The translations under genes were made by a program, and so were the position numbers. The notes under the pieces were generated by a model. The model saw nothing but the letters and a program-made list of their open reading frames with translations, was not told the origin of the DNA and ran no database searches. Below are positions 1 to 9,856 of a stretch of 64,000 nt of DNA, in pieces. Origin of the DNA: Amazonocrinis nigriterrae CENA67 (GTDB taxonomy: Bacteria; Cyanobacteriota; Cyanobacteriia; Cyanobacteriales; Nostocaceae); NCBI RefSeq assembly GCF_016056305.1, contig NZ_JAECZC010000093.1:62001-126000 (forward strand), given 5' to 3'. How positions within the stretch are numbered: the stretch's first letter is position 1; every line of letters begins with the position of its first letter.

Positions 1-3000
1 TTGATAGCTAATCGATAAGCCCATACCCGTACCTTTGCCCACAGGTTTTGTAGTAAAAAACGGATTGAACAAGCGTTGGCGAACAAACTCTGGCATCCCT
101 TGACCATTGTCTGCAATGCGAATTTCAACATGATGTTCATCAACTAATTCAGTATAAATAGTAATAGTTGGGGTAATGCTTTCTCCTTGACTGCTTGCTA
201 ATGAATCTTCTAAAGCATCGATCGCATTACTCAACACATTCATAAATACTTGATTCAGTTCCCCAGCATAGCATTCCACCACAGGCAAGTCGCTGTATTT
301 TTTGATTACCTCAATACCGATACGGTCTGACTTGGCTTTCAGACGATGTTGCAGAATCATCAGTGTACTGTCGATACCCTCATGAATATTAACGGGTTTC
401 ATCTCGGCTTCGTCCATGCGCGAGAATGTCCGCAGAGATGCGACAATTTTACGAATCCGGTCTGCGCCAACCCGCATTGAAGACAGTAGTTTGGGCAAAT
501 CTTCCATTAGAAATTCCAAATCAATTGCCACAGCTTCTTGTTCTATCTCTGCATGGGGAAATGGGTAATGTTTCTGGTAAAGTTCCAGCAGTCTCAGTAC
601 CTCTTGGGTATACTCATTGGCATGAGCTAAGTTGCCAAAAATAAAATTCACCGGATTGTTGATTTCGTGGGCAACGCCTGCTACTAATTGCCCTAAGCTT
701 GACATTTTCTCAGTCTGCACAAGTTGAGCTTGGGCTTGTTGTAGTTTACGCAGATATTGTTTGAGTTGTTCGGCTTTCTCGCGTTCTCGCTTTTCTGATG
801 CTTGCAAAGCTTCATTTTTTGCTACGAGTTCTTGTGATTTGGCTTCTAGTTGTTGCGAGTAAATTTGCAAATTGGTGTAGAGACGGGCATTATCGATCGC
901 AATGGAAATTTGGGCTGTCAATAAATTCAGCACGTTCACTCGTTCTGGAGTAAAAGCACTACTGATCAGATTATTTTCCAGGTAAAGAATACCAGTAAAT
1001 TTGCCAGAGTGAATCAGCGGTAGACACAAAATTGACTTGCATTGATGGGTGACAATATAAGCATCTGCGGCAAAGCGGGAGTCTTTGACAGCATCATCTA
1101 TAACCAATTTGTTTTGAGTTATTTCTACATAATTGAATAAGGCAATCGGCAGCAAGGGAGAATTAGTTTGATCTTCTGAATTCACCACAACGCTAATATC
1201 TTGACCTGTAATTATTCCTGCTGCTTCTATTCTCCACTCATTCTCATACTTGGCAATCAAATAACCTTGTTGAGCGCCTGCATTTTCCATGACAATTTTC
1301 ATCAATTTTTCCAGCAGGTTACTTAATACCATTTCTTCTGACAAGGCTAAAGCGGCTTTCATCACCGTCATCAAGTCAAGAATGTGATTACCTCCGGTAG
1401 TTGTAGAACTTGTTTGAGTCAGTTCTAGATAATTTGTTTCTAGCTTTTGTGTTTCTGGAGAGCGTGTGATTAATTGTGGATATTTTGACTGTAAATCTTT
1501 GACTTTCGCAACAGCCCCCCAACGACCATAAGTATAGTAGGCATTAGTCATGTAGGTTTGGGCGATCGCTTCTTTACCCCATGACAGATAAAATTTAGCC
1601 GCCAGTTCGTAGGCTAAGGCTTCTTCATTGATGTACTCGTTTTCTTTCGCCAGCGCGATCGCCTGCTCATACATCTCAATTGCTTCTAATTTTTCACCTA
1701 AAACCCGATGCTTTTCTGCCTCTACTAAATAGAATTTATGCAAAAAATTCATGGGAGCATAATGTGCCCATTTATGCATTTTTTCTTGATTAGTTTTGAC
1801 TCGTTCAAGAATATTTTTTTGCTCTGATTCTGTACTATCTGCATACACTGCTAGATGCACTAGAGAATCGTAGAAATAAAAGATTGCAAAACTTATTTGT
1901 CCTATTGCTGCACTCAACGAACTTTCTACTGTAGGAATATTTTTAACTGCTTCCGAGTAATTTTCAAATACATAACAAAGCACAAGTTTGTGCAAATATA
2001 AATAATGAATTGCCATTTGGTCGTTGTTTTGCTGATGTAGCGGTAGCATCATCTCTTCATCGTAAGCTTTACCCTTAATCAGGCAGGGATTTTCCGCTTT
2101 TCCCCTCATGTTTAAGACAACCTGCCAAAAAATTTCTTGAGCATAAAGTACCGTTTGTTGCTTGATGAGATGAATCGCATTCCTAGAGGTTGCCATTTCT
2201 GTTTCCAGCAAAGACAATTCTTTACCACTCAAGTATGCATGAGTGCAGTATACAGACAAACCATAAGCGCCATATTGTAAATCTCCTGTCTCTAGCCCAA
2301 TAGAGTAAGATGACAGCAAAGGTTCTAAGCTTGCTCTTAGATGCTCTTGCCAATGTCGGATTGTAGAATTTACATTTACTTCTATCTTGGCTTTGATTTC
2401 TTTAGCATTCAATTTTGACACGAGATTTACAGCCAATTGACCAAACTGATAACCCGAATTTATATCTCCTAGAACACTGCAAAGAATAAAACCATATATG
2501 GTATATGCAAAAAGAGAGAAAGGAGCATTGCCATATTGAACGGATAAATTGATCTGTTTACATACTAATAAAGGCAACAGTTGCGGCGCAGCCATGTATG
2601 AGGGAGGACAAATATTTGACAGCAGCCGCATCGTTGCTAGTTGATTAGGATCGCTCATTAGAGGTAGATTGAGCAAGTCTCCAATTGGCTTACCACTCAA
2701 AATTGATGCAGTTTCCGCCAGTCCCTGTTCAATATGCGATGGACTTGGCTGTTGGGGAAACTCTACTCCTAACAACTTTAAAGCTTGTAGCCCTGTATTA
2801 ACTGCTTCCAGCAGCTTGTTCTGGGCCATATCAGCTTGAATTTTGACTTCATATATTTTCACTTTATCTAGTAGTGAGGTGGCGCAGTTCTCTACTACAG
2901 CAATGAATCTCTGCATTGCAGCAAAATCACCACTTAAAAATGCTGCTTCTGCTGCTTCTTCATGCAGCGCTAATGTTAGTTGATAGTGACTTTGCCAACT

Positions 3001-5403
3001 ATCTTCTGCTAATAGTCCCAAACCCACTTGCAAATATTTGACGGCGGAATCGTGTGCTGTGGCTGCTTTAGCTCTCTGACCTGCGATAAGATTGAGTTGG
3101 GCTAGTTCGTATTTTTCTGTTTCAATTGTTAGTAAATCAGTACCATAATTGAGTTGGTTGACTAGAGCAAATATATTTTCTTTGCGTGCTTCTTTTGAAG
3201 TATTTTGTAGTAGTAATTGACCAATTTTGAGATGCGTTGCTTTTTTCTCTTGATCAGGAATCAGAGAATAAGCTGCTTGCTGCACTCTATCATGTAAAAA
3301 CTTGTAGTCAACTTTGATATCAGTTAAGGCAATCTCGCCAGATTCCTCTTCATTAAATACTAAAGGAATTTTATAATCTTGATTTAACGGCAGAATTAAC
3401 CCAGCTTGCAGCGCTGACCACAATTGCGTCGCAGTGGTTAGGGAAGATGCTTGATTAACGATCGCTAATACTTCTAAGTTAAATGTGTTACCAATACAAG
3501 CAGCTAATTTCAGCACTTTTTGCGTTTCTAGTGACAGTTTGCGAATGTTTCTTGCCGTTAGTTCTACAACATTCAGATCAGTAATGCCGATCGCCTGAAT
3601 CTGTTGTATATTCCACTGCCACACCCCAGATTGAAACTCATAGGTTAACAAGTCTTCCTGATGCAGGGTTTTCAGAAGTTGTGTTAAAAAGAAGGGGTTG
3701 CCTGCGGTTTTGTGATATAATAACTCTGCCAGTAATTTGCTGCTGTCTGTGTCATTCAACGTATCGCCAATTAACCGTTCTACATCTGGTAACTGCAACG
3801 GTGACAAGACAATATTATTCACCACAGTATCTGCTGTTTGAATTTTGTCCAAACTGAGCATGAGTGGATGGGTGGGTGATACTTCGTTATCGCGGTATGC
3901 TCCGATTAACAATAGATATTTGCGATCGCGATCGGTCATCAATAACTCAATTAAATTCAGCGAAGCCGAATCTGCCCACTGCAAGTCATCGAGAAATATA
4001 ACTAAGGGATGGTCTTGAGTGGTGAATACGCCAATGAATTGCCCAAAGACGCGATTGAAACGATTTTGAGATTCTGTTGCACCGAGTTGTGTTATGGGTG
4101 GCTGAGTCCCAATAATTAATTCTACTTCTGGAATCACATCGATAATAACTTGCCCGTTTTCACCCAAGGCAGTTAACAGTTTCTCTTTCCATACTTGGAT
4201 TTGGGCAATACTTTCAGTCAATAATTGCTGAATTAAAGACTGGAACGCCTCAATCAAAGATGCATAAGGAATATTGCGTTTGAACTGGTCAAACTTACCT
4301 GCAATGAAATAACCCCTAGCTCCTACAATTGGTTTATGAACTTCATTAACCACACTTGTCTTGCCAATTCCCGAATAACCAGAGACAAGCATGATTTCTA
4401 CCCCCCTCTTGGTAAGGGGGGATTCCGCAGGGTAAGCCACACGGTTAAACGCAGCCATTAACATGGCTACTTCTGTTTCGCGTCCGTATAGAGTTTGTGG
4501 AATCAAAAATTGCCCAGATTTGTCCCGTCTTCCTGGTACAAAGTTTTCAATCTTACTAGTGGTTTGCAGCCTAAACAAGCATTCCTCTAAATCTGCTTTT
4601 AGCCCCCAAGCACTCTGATAGCGTTCCTCTGCTGTTTTCGCTAATAACTTCAAAATAATTGCACTAATTACCTCTGGCACCTCTTCCAAAACACGACACA
4701 CAGTTTTTCTACAAGGTGCAGCTGGCGTTTTGGCAATGTGACAGTGTACCAACTCCATCGGGTCGGTAGCATTAAACGGTAAAGCACCCGTCAGCATTTC
4801 ATACAAAGTCACACCCAATGAATAAAAGTCGGTACGGTAGTCAATTGCCCTATTCATTCTGCCCGTTTGTTCAGGCGACATATAAGCAAGGGTACCTTCG
4901 AGCAAATTAGGATTACTCAAAGTAGGATTTTCTTTATCAAGACGTGAGGAAATACTAAAATCAATCAGTTTGACTTCTCCAGAGTCGGGGTCAATTAAAA
5001 TATTGTGTGGCTTAATATCTTTATGAATAATTTGTTGGGCGTGGAGTTCTCCTAGAGTGTGTGCCAGATTAATCGCCACCTTCAGGAAAGTAATCAAACT
5101 AATTGTTTGAGTAGCAATCAATTCTTTCAGCAAGCAACCAGGAATGTCTTCTAAAACCAAAGCCAAACCATGCTGATAATTCTTTAACTCGTGAGGTTTA
5201 ACAATGCCAGGAATTTGCAGATGTTCAATAATTTGATATTCGTGGCGCAGTCGTGCAATATCTTCTAAAGGTGGATGTTCGCAAGCAAGAGTTTTGATAA
5301 TGACCGAAGCGTTATCAGTTTCTCGTCGTCCACGATAAATGACTGTCTTACCGCCGTAGTGAAGAGTTTCGAGGATTTGATAACCAGATAAAGTAGCTGT
5401 CAT
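1..5403 (-). CDS. Hybrid Ser/Thr protein kinase - AAA ATPase - GAF - histidine kinase (3' end outside window)
   Basis: At least 1801 residues are in one open frame from the ATG at 5403, and the left edge cuts it inside the histidine-kinase ATPase domain. Order: Ser/Thr kinase (about 1-270, catalytic HKDIKPHN and DFS), an AAA/STAND-type ATPase with P-loop GYSGIGKT near residue 342 and a Walker-B-like FLDDLQWAD, a long helical TPR-like middle, a GAF domain (about 1360-1510), a coiled coil, then a histidine kinase with H-box VAGVAHEINNP (phospho-acceptor His1579), N-box NAIDAL and G-box GKGTGMGLSI at the very edge. This is the HstK-type multi-kinase family expanded in heterocystous cyanobacteria, cytoplasmic and without membrane segments. 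The signal is unknown; GAF suggests a small ligand. An in-frame palindromic insert lies just before the P-loop (about 4400-4421). Family call is firm; the pathway is not. Confidence 0.93.
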   Translation of the reverse strand, partial: MTATLSGYQILETLHYGGKTVIYRGRRETDNASVIIKTLACEHPPLEDIARLRHEYQIIEHLQIPGIVKPHELKNYQHGLALVLEDIPGCLLKELIATQTISLITFLKVAINLAHTLGELHAQQIIHKDIKPHNILIDPDSGEVKLIDFSISSRLDKENPTLSNPNLLEGTLAYMSPEQTGRMNRAIDYRTDFYSLGVTLYEMLTGALPFNATDPMELVHCHIAKTPAAPCRKTVCRVLEEVPEVISAIILKLLAKTAEERYQSAWGLKADLEECLFRLQTTSKIENFVPGRRDKSGQFLIPQTLYGRETEVAMLMAAFNRVAYPAESPLTKRGVEIMLVSGYSGIGKTSVVNEVHKPIVGARGYFIAGKFDQFKRNIPYASLIEAFQSLIQQLLTESIAQIQVWKEKLLTALGENGQVIIDVIPEVELIIGTQPPITQLGATESQNRFNRVFGQFIGVFTTQDHPLVIFLDDLQWADSASLNLIELLMTDRDRKYLLLIGAYRDNEVSPTHPLMLSLDKIQTADTVVNNIVLSPLQLPDVERLIGDTLNDTDSSKLLAELLYHKTAGNPFFLTQLLKTLHQEDLLTYEFQSGVWQWNIQQIQAIGITDLNVVELTARNIRKLSLETQKVLKLAACIGNTFNLEVLAIVNQASSLTTATQLWSALQAGLILPLNQDYKIPLVFNEEESGEIALTDIKVDYKFLHDRVQQAAYSLIPDQEKKATHLKIGQLLLQNTSKEARKENIFALVNQLNYGTDLLTIETEKYELAQLNLIAGQRAKAATAHDSAVKYLQVGLGLLAEDSWQSHYQLTLALHEEAAEAAFLSGDFAAMQRFIAVVENCATSLLDKVKIYEVKIQADMAQNKLLEAVNTGLQALKLLGVEFPQQPSPSHIEQGLAETASILSGKPIGDLLNLPLMSDPNQLATMRLLSNICPPSYMAAPQLLPLLVCKQINLSVQYGNAPFSLFAYTIYGFILCSVLGDINSGYQFGQLAVNLVSKLNAKEIKAKIEVNVNSTIRHWQEHLRASLEPLLSSYSIGLETGDLQYGAYGLSVYCTHAYLSGKELSLLETEMATSRNAIHLIKQQTVLYAQEIFWQVVLNMRGKAENPCLIKGKAYDEEMMLPLHQQNNDQMAIHYLYLHKLVLCYVFENYSEAVKNIPTVESSLSAAIGQISFAIFYFYDSLVHLAVYADSTESEQKNILERVKTNQEKMHKWAHYAPMNFLHKFYLVEAEKHRVLGEKLEAIEMYEQAIALAKENEYINEEALAYELAAKFYLSWGKEAIAQTYMTNAYYTYGRWGAVAKVKDLQSKYPQLITRSPETQKLETNYLELTQTSSTTTGGNHILDLMTVMKAALALSEEMVLSNLLEKLMKIVMENAGAQQGYLIAKYENEWRIEAAGIITGQDISVVVNSEDQTNSPLLPIALFNYVEITQNKLVIDDAVKDSRFAADAYIVTHQCKSILCLPLIHSGKFTGILYLENNLISSAFTPERVNVLNLLTAQISIAIDNARLYTNLQIYSQQLEAKSQELVAKNEALQASEKREREKAEQLKQYLRKLQQAQAQLVQTEKMSSLGQLVAGVAHEINNPVNFIFGNLAHANEYTQEVLRLLELYQKHYPFPHAEIEQEAVAIDLEFLMEDLPKLLSSMRVGADRIRKIVASLRTFSRMDEAEMKPVNIHEGIDSTLMILQHRLKAKSDRIGIEVIKKYSDLPVVECYAGELNQVFMNVLSNAIDALEDSLASSQGESITPTITIYTELVDEHHVEIRIADNGQGMPEFVRQRLFNPFFTTKPVGKGTGMGLSISYQ
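4400..4421. repeat. Small palindromic repeat inserted in frame in the kinase gene
   Basis: A C6 run and a G6 run surround TCTTGGTAA, giving a hairpin of the C-rich/G-rich palindrome type that is normally intergenic in cyanobacteria. Here it is read in frame and encodes part of a linker (ESPLTKRGVE) just before the MLVSGYSGIGKT P-loop strand. The reading frame continues on both sides, so it was tolerated in a linker. Confidence 0.6.
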
Positions 5404-5626
5404 TTGTTTCTCTTGCAATGTAAGCATACTTAATATGCCCATGCAAGTCTAACTTCTTAATGATTGATACCAAAATATATAAAAATATATAAAAAATTAC
5501 AAAAATTTATTACTTAGATCCCGGATTTCTTCTTTGAAGTCAGGAATAGCAAAGGTTTGAGACTGCCACTGCTGCGAAACTTCCTTGAGAGATAATGGCT
5601 ATATCAACAAAGTTATTTATACAAGT
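5404..5626. other. Upstream region of the hybrid kinase
   Basis: AT-rich stretch holding the promoter region of the minus-strand kinase. Near 5475-5510 there is an A/T-only run with a repeated ATATAAAA unit. I see no credible gene; a plus-strand open frame at 5585-5803 is the antisense of the polymerase remnant next door. Confidence 0.4.
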
Positions 5627-5902
5627 TTAAGGTGCAGTTTTTTCACAACTTCGGGAAAGGCCACATATACTAAGTGTCCACCAAGCTATATGCGTAAATT
5701 GGGCGCATTCAAACCACGTAAAGGTAAAGACAAAGTAAGCAATCAAGACTGCTTCAATTCCACGGTAAGGAGACTTGAATACTTGCCACAGACACCATCC
5801 TAACAAAGCTAGGTAAGATGCCATTCCCAATAAACCTACAGATAAGATTGTATCTAAAATTAAATTATGTGCCTTAGTCTTGCTTGCGTTCCAAATAGAT
5901 CG
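5627..5902 (-). pseudogene. C-terminal remnant of an O-antigen ligase/polymerase-like membrane protein
   Basis: Reading the minus strand from about 5902, the frame gives RSIWNASKTKAHNLILDTIL, then SVGLLGMASYLALLGWCLW and two further hydrophobic stretches, ending at 5627. The KAHNLxLDxLxxxGLLG pattern is typical of the C-terminal part of Wzy/WaaL-type polysaccharide polymerases and ligases, which are normally 400 or more residues with 10-12 membrane segments. A stop codon lies immediately upstream (about 5905) and the N-terminal three quarters are absent. An ATG at 5830 could give a 67-residue product, but nothing suggests it is functional. Identification rests on the short conserved motif. 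Confidence 0.6.
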
Positions 5903-5926
5903 AAATTCTAACTAAAATTCAGTTCA

Positions 5927-6655
5927 CTATTGGATAAGGCGAAACTCAAGAGGTAAAGTAAATATCTCACCCACCCAGACATCTTCTATTTTGAGAATCT
6001 CAGGTGGTAGGTAATTGTTTCTTGGCAGCTTTCGCATTGGCATTAAAGAAATAATTCCATCTCCCCAACTAGCTTGTTCCCAGGCAGGATAAGGATTTTC
6101 ATATATGACATTAATCGAGTATGTACCAGATTCAAAATTGCCATACCACCAGTAGGTAGCATCTTTTCTCATAAATTTAAACTTCAGTTCATTTTTAAAC
6201 CATTCAAAATATCCTTCAACTAAGAAATTCACACTTTCTCCAGACAACAATAATTTAAAATCAGATAATTCTGGAGATGCAGATCTGTTAGCAATAGGCC
6301 CAAACTGTGACACCTTTTGTTTGTTTAATTTGAAGAATTCTGGACGCGCTGCGAAGAGTAAGAAATTACAAGGTTTTGCTCTGTTATTAGTGATACGAAT
6401 GCCAAACTGAACCTGAGTTTTAGCATTAGACAACTTTGGTGGAATTCGGAGTACACGCTCAGGCATCACTGTTTCAAATTGAATTTGATCTACTTGAACG
6501 GTATTATTACTGTTTGATTTAAAAGATGACATGTAGGCTACCTTCTCAGCTTCTATTTTTTCATGCGCCATCACCTTGATTGGTGTATGACTTAATACTA
6601 TTATTCCAATAAATATTAAAATTACAGCTAAACCTACCGCTTTTGAATGACGCAT
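5927..6655 (-). CDS. Hypothetical exported/membrane-anchored protein
   Basis: 242 residues from the ATG at 6655. The N-terminus has a positive patch (MRHSKA) followed by a hydrophobic segment (about 8-24) that could be a signal peptide or anchor. The rest is soluble and beta-rich: one central segment reads VQFGIRITNNRAKPCNFLLF, like an immunoglobulin-type fold in which a surface protein modulates a strand-rich core, and the C-terminus is aromatic (NVIYENPYPAWEQASWGDG). I do not recognise a family. It lies directly upstream (same strand) of the polysaccharide-polymerase remnant, which may hint at a former envelope locus. Function unknown. Confidence 0.65.
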   Translation of the reverse strand: MRHSKAVGLAVILIFIGIIVLSHTPIKVMAHEKIEAEKVAYMSSFKSNSNNTVQVDQIQFETVMPERVLRIPPKLSNAKTQVQFGIRITNNRAKPCNFLLFAARPEFFKLNKQKVSQFGPIANRSASPELSDFKLLLSGESVNFLVEGYFEWFKNELKFKFMRKDATYWWYGNFESGTYSINVIYENPYPAWEQASWGDGIISLMPMRKLPRNNYLPPEILKIEDVWVGEIFTLPLEFRLIQ

Positions 6656-7287
6656 GAAATATTTACTAAAGTTTAGTAAATATGTGGAAAATAAATTAAA
6701 TTAAAAATAAATTAGTATTTTTTGTACTTAAGGATAACCAATAAATTACCTAATTCTAAAGACAGGGATCTACTGAGTTATATAATCAAGATTTACAGAA
6801 TGTTTATCAAGTAATACGCATGATTCATTCAACATGAGCAACTGCTGTGAGAACCCCAATGGACAGTTCGCTCAAGTCGGGAAACCCTGACTGTGCAACT
6901 GTCCTTTGCAACGCACTGGCTTTTCTGCCAGGGCGAATGCATCTTGTCAATAAAAGTAGTCTATTATCAATAAACTCTGAAATAATCGCATTAGGCATAG
7001 CTTATTGACTTAGTACTAAGTCTTGATTATTACTGGTTTATACTTATATGGGAAAGAAGCGATCGCTATAAATCCGATTCTTTCATTGACCACATGAGTT
7101 TAGTTTTTTGTCAATATATTTTTGTGAAATTTAGATGCGTTCGCCCTGGAAATTGCATAGTCTTTTGGCAAAAATCTCGCAGCCGACTGCTAAATTGCAA
7201 GAATCAGAAAAAAAGTAGAAAGAGTAAATCAAAGTGCTGCTTAAATTGTAACCTTTTACTTTAAACTATAGACTATAGCTAATTTTT
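6656..7287. other. 632-bp intergenic region with a degenerate repeat
   Basis: No gene seen. Around 6868-6930 the phrases CAAGTCGGGAAACC and GCAACGCACTGGC occur; a relative with CAAGTCGGGAAACCGC and GCGCACTGGC is at 39412-39445, so this is a dispersed Nostoc-type repeat. The remainder is AT-rich and should hold the promoters of the two diverging flanking genes (5927-6655 minus and 7288-8637 plus). Confidence 0.5.
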
Positions 7288-8637
7288 ATGGAAAAAATAA
7301 AAATGAAAAATCTTAAGCATCGTGAGCTTCAAGAAGGCGAATTTTGGCGTAAATTTCCTGCTTTTGCCGAAGTTTCTCAAGACGAATTTATCGACTACAA
7401 ATGGCAAATAAAGAATTCAATTTCCGACTTGAAAAAGCTCGTCGAGACAATAGAATACTTTGTTAGCGACGATTTTCTTCTAGCTATTACCAAGGGATTT
7501 CATTTGGCACCAATGACTGTTCGTGTCACTCCCTATTTGCTGAGTCTGATTGACTGGAACGACCCTTGGAATGACCCAATTCGCAAACAGTTTATACCCG
7601 CAAGCAACCGACTGATTGAAGACCACCCGATGCTGACACTTGACTCTCTACATGAGCAGAAAGATTCTCCAGTATCAGGTCTGACACACCGCTACAGTGA
7701 CAAAGCACTTTTTTTAACAGTAAATTCATGCCCAGTTTACTGTCGTTTCTGCACGCGCAGCTATGCTGTTGGCGCGGACACTGAAACTGTTAAGAAAATG
7801 GATTTATACCTCAATTCTAAACATTGGGAAACCGCATTTCAATATATTGAGTCCTGTCCAGAGCTGGAAGATATAGTCATTAGTGGTGGTGACACATATA
7901 ACTTATCGGCTGAGGCTATTAAAAAAATAGGTTTTCGGCTACTTCAAATACCCCATATTCAACGCATTCGCTTTGCAACCAAAGGGCTTGCGGTCATGCC
8001 AATGAAAATTCTCAGCGATGAGAAGTGGGTAGATGCACTCACGGAAGTAGTTTGTTTAGGACGTAAACTACACAAGCAAGTAGCCATCCACACCCACTTC
8101 AATAACGCTCAAGAAATCACGATGATATCCAAACTTGCTATAGATAAGTTGTTTGAGCGTGGTATAGTTATACGTAACCAGTCAGTACTTCTACGTGGTG
8201 TCAATGACACTTCTGAAGAAATGCAGCTGCTCGTCAAACGATTGAGCTATATTAACGTCCAACCTTATTATGTCTACCAACACGACATGGTACAAGGTGT
8301 CGAAGATCTTCGTACTTCTGTGCAAACTACCATAGAAATTGAAAAGAATGTACGTGGTGTGACTGCCGGTTTCAACACCCCAACATTTGTTTTAGATGCC
8401 CCTGGCGGTGGTGGCAAGCGTTGCATTCATTCTTTTGAATACTATAATCCTGAAACAGGCGTTAGTGTCTACACAGCGCCATCGGTCAAGCCAGGTAAGT
8501 ACTTCATGTATTTCGATCCCCTCCACAGTCTGTCAGAAGAAATTCGTCAGGCATGGAGAGACGAAAACAAACGACAACAAATGTGCTTAGATGCAATCTA
8601 CCATAGCGGCGTGGCAGTGCGATCGCACTTTGCCTGA
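7288..8637 (+). CDS. ablA: Lysine 2,3-aminomutase-like radical SAM/PLP enzyme
   Basis: 449 residues. The radical SAM cysteines are C148, C152 and C155 (CPVYCRFCTR). The PLP lysine sits in PGGGGK (K377), and the two aspartates that bind the side-chain amino group of lysine in clostridial lysine 2,3-aminomutase are matched by D333 (YQHD) and D370 (DAPGGGGK); R157 matches the carboxylate-binding Arg. Glutamate aminomutases replace those aspartates, so a basic substrate is favoured: L-lysine to beta-lysine. The EF-P enzyme EpmB is shorter. The C-terminal extension (about 380-449) is longer than in EpmB. An EamA transporter starts 38 bp downstream on the same strand and may be cotranscribed. No beta-lysine acetyltransferase is adjacent, so an osmolyte role is unproven; arginine 2,3-aminomutase is an alternative. 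Confidence 0.85.
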   Translation: MEKIKMKNLKHRELQEGEFWRKFPAFAEVSQDEFIDYKWQIKNSISDLKKLVETIEYFVSDDFLLAITKGFHLAPMTVRVTPYLLSLIDWNDPWNDPIRKQFIPASNRLIEDHPMLTLDSLHEQKDSPVSGLTHRYSDKALFLTVNSCPVYCRFCTRSYAVGADTETVKKMDLYLNSKHWETAFQYIESCPELEDIVISGGDTYNLSAEAIKKIGFRLLQIPHIQRIRFATKGLAVMPMKILSDEKWVDALTEVVCLGRKLHKQVAIHTHFNNAQEITMISKLAIDKLFERGIVIRNQSVLLRGVNDTSEEMQLLVKRLSYINVQPYYVYQHDMVQGVEDLRTSVQTTIEIEKNVRGVTAGFNTPTFVLDAPGGGGKRCIHSFEYYNPETGVSVYTAPSVKPGKYFMYFDPLHSLSEEIRQAWRDENKRQQMCLDAIYHSGVAVRSHFA

Positions 8638-8675
8638 GAAGATGGGGATTGGGAATAATGAAAGACAGATAGTCT

Positions 8676-9650
8676 ATGACATTTATTACAGAAACTCACA
8701 AACACACTCTGGGACTTGTATTGATCGTTGTTACAGCTTTAATTTTGGGAACTATTCCTGCGGCAATTAAAGAGGCGATCGCTAGTCTTTCACCAGCTAC
8801 ACAATTCGCAATTCGCTTCACAATTGCGGCAATAATTCTTACCCCGTTCCTTCGTAATCTGAATGTAAAGTTAGTGCGTGACGGAGCAATGCTCGGAGTA
8901 TTACTTTTCGGGGTCTTTGCTACTGCAACCATTGGATTGGAAACTATCTCTGCTAACCAAGCTTCATTTATCTTCGGTCTCAACATGGTCTTTGTCACCC
9001 TGTTTGAGCTACTGTTTCGCAAGCGCATATCCATGAGGGCGCTATTAGCAGTGATCCTGGCTTTTACTGGAATTGGGGTGATGTCTTGGAAGAGTGGAGA
9101 GTCTGCGATCGGCAACTTATGGTTATTGAGTTCTGCCCTCAGCGATGCTGCTTATATCATTGTGCTGGAGGTGTTTTCGCCAAACCACTCACCTATACCG
9201 TTGGTGACAATCCAGCTTTGGGTTGTAGCAGTGTTAGGCTTATTGTGGGCAGCTCCCGAACTGACTCAACACATTGAAACCATTCAAGCAAGTTTAGGTG
9301 TATTAATTTACCTTAGCGTAGTTGCCACTGTCTTAGTGCTTTTATTCCAAACCCTTGCACAGCAATGGATATCTGCCCACGAGGTGGCGCTATTCTTGGC
9401 TCTAGAACCTGTTTTCGGGGCAATTTTCGCCTTTTTGCTCCTCGGCGAAACCTTTTCAGTTCGCAGTTTCATTGGTGCGGTAATAGTGCTAGTTGGAATA
9501 AGTCTGATTTTGATTCCTGCCAAAATTGACGAAAGTGATTCACAACCCCCACAATTACAGGAAAGCACGGTTAGAGATGGTACGCCACTAAAAGGCGAAG
9601 TTTTGTTAGGCGTGCTAAATAATGAGCGGGAAATTGAGGAGCTGTTTTAA
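8676..9650 (+). CDS. EamA/DMT-superfamily transporter
   Basis: 324 residues with ten predicted hydrophobic segments in two EamA repeats of five helices (about 12-140 and 150-290), followed by a hydrophilic cytoplasmic tail of about 35 residues (ESDSQPPQ onwards). The second repeat contains the typical ALEPVFGAIFAFLLLGE signature of drug/metabolite exporters (RhaT/EamA). It lies 38 bp after the aminomutase gene on the same strand, so the two probably form an operon and the transporter may export its product or a related amino acid. Substrate cannot be read from sequence. Confidence 0.85.
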   Translation: MTFITETHKHTLGLVLIVVTALILGTIPAAIKEAIASLSPATQFAIRFTIAAIILTPFLRNLNVKLVRDGAMLGVLLFGVFATATIGLETISANQASFIFGLNMVFVTLFELLFRKRISMRALLAVILAFTGIGVMSWKSGESAIGNLWLLSSALSDAAYIIVLEVFSPNHSPIPLVTIQLWVVAVLGLLWAAPELTQHIETIQASLGVLIYLSVVATVLVLLFQTLAQQWISAHEVALFLALEPVFGAIFAFLLLGETFSVRSFIGAVIVLVGISLILIPAKIDESDSQPPQLQESTVRDGTPLKGEVLLGVLNNEREIEELF

Positions 9651-9679
9651 TTTTTTTTGATAGCGTATTATTCAGTTTG

Positions 9680-9788
9680 GGAATTGGGAATTGGGAATAG
9701 GTAATTGGTAATTGGATTTTACTATTAGTCATCACATCTGGCCCATTACCTATCACCCATTACCCATTACCCATTACCTATTACCAGG
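9680..9788. repeat. Heptamer tandem repeats with 36-bp block (copy 1)
   Basis: GGGAATT-type heptamers, then the block ATTGGATTTTACTATTAGTC + ATCACATCTGGCCCAT (9711-9746), then CCCATTA heptamers. The 36-bp block is repeated exactly at 11561-11596 in the same orientation, so the two arrays bracket the decarboxylase gene. Confidence 0.85.
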
Positions 9789-9856
9789 CAAACCTACTAT
9801 ATCGTAAGTAATTAGCCGAACTTGATATAACTCCTAACTCCTAACTCTTCACTGAA

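Noticed and set aside
5585-5803. 72-codon plus-strand ORF
   Set aside because: Antisense to the polymerase remnant, whose protein-level similarity is convincing; no motif on the plus strand.
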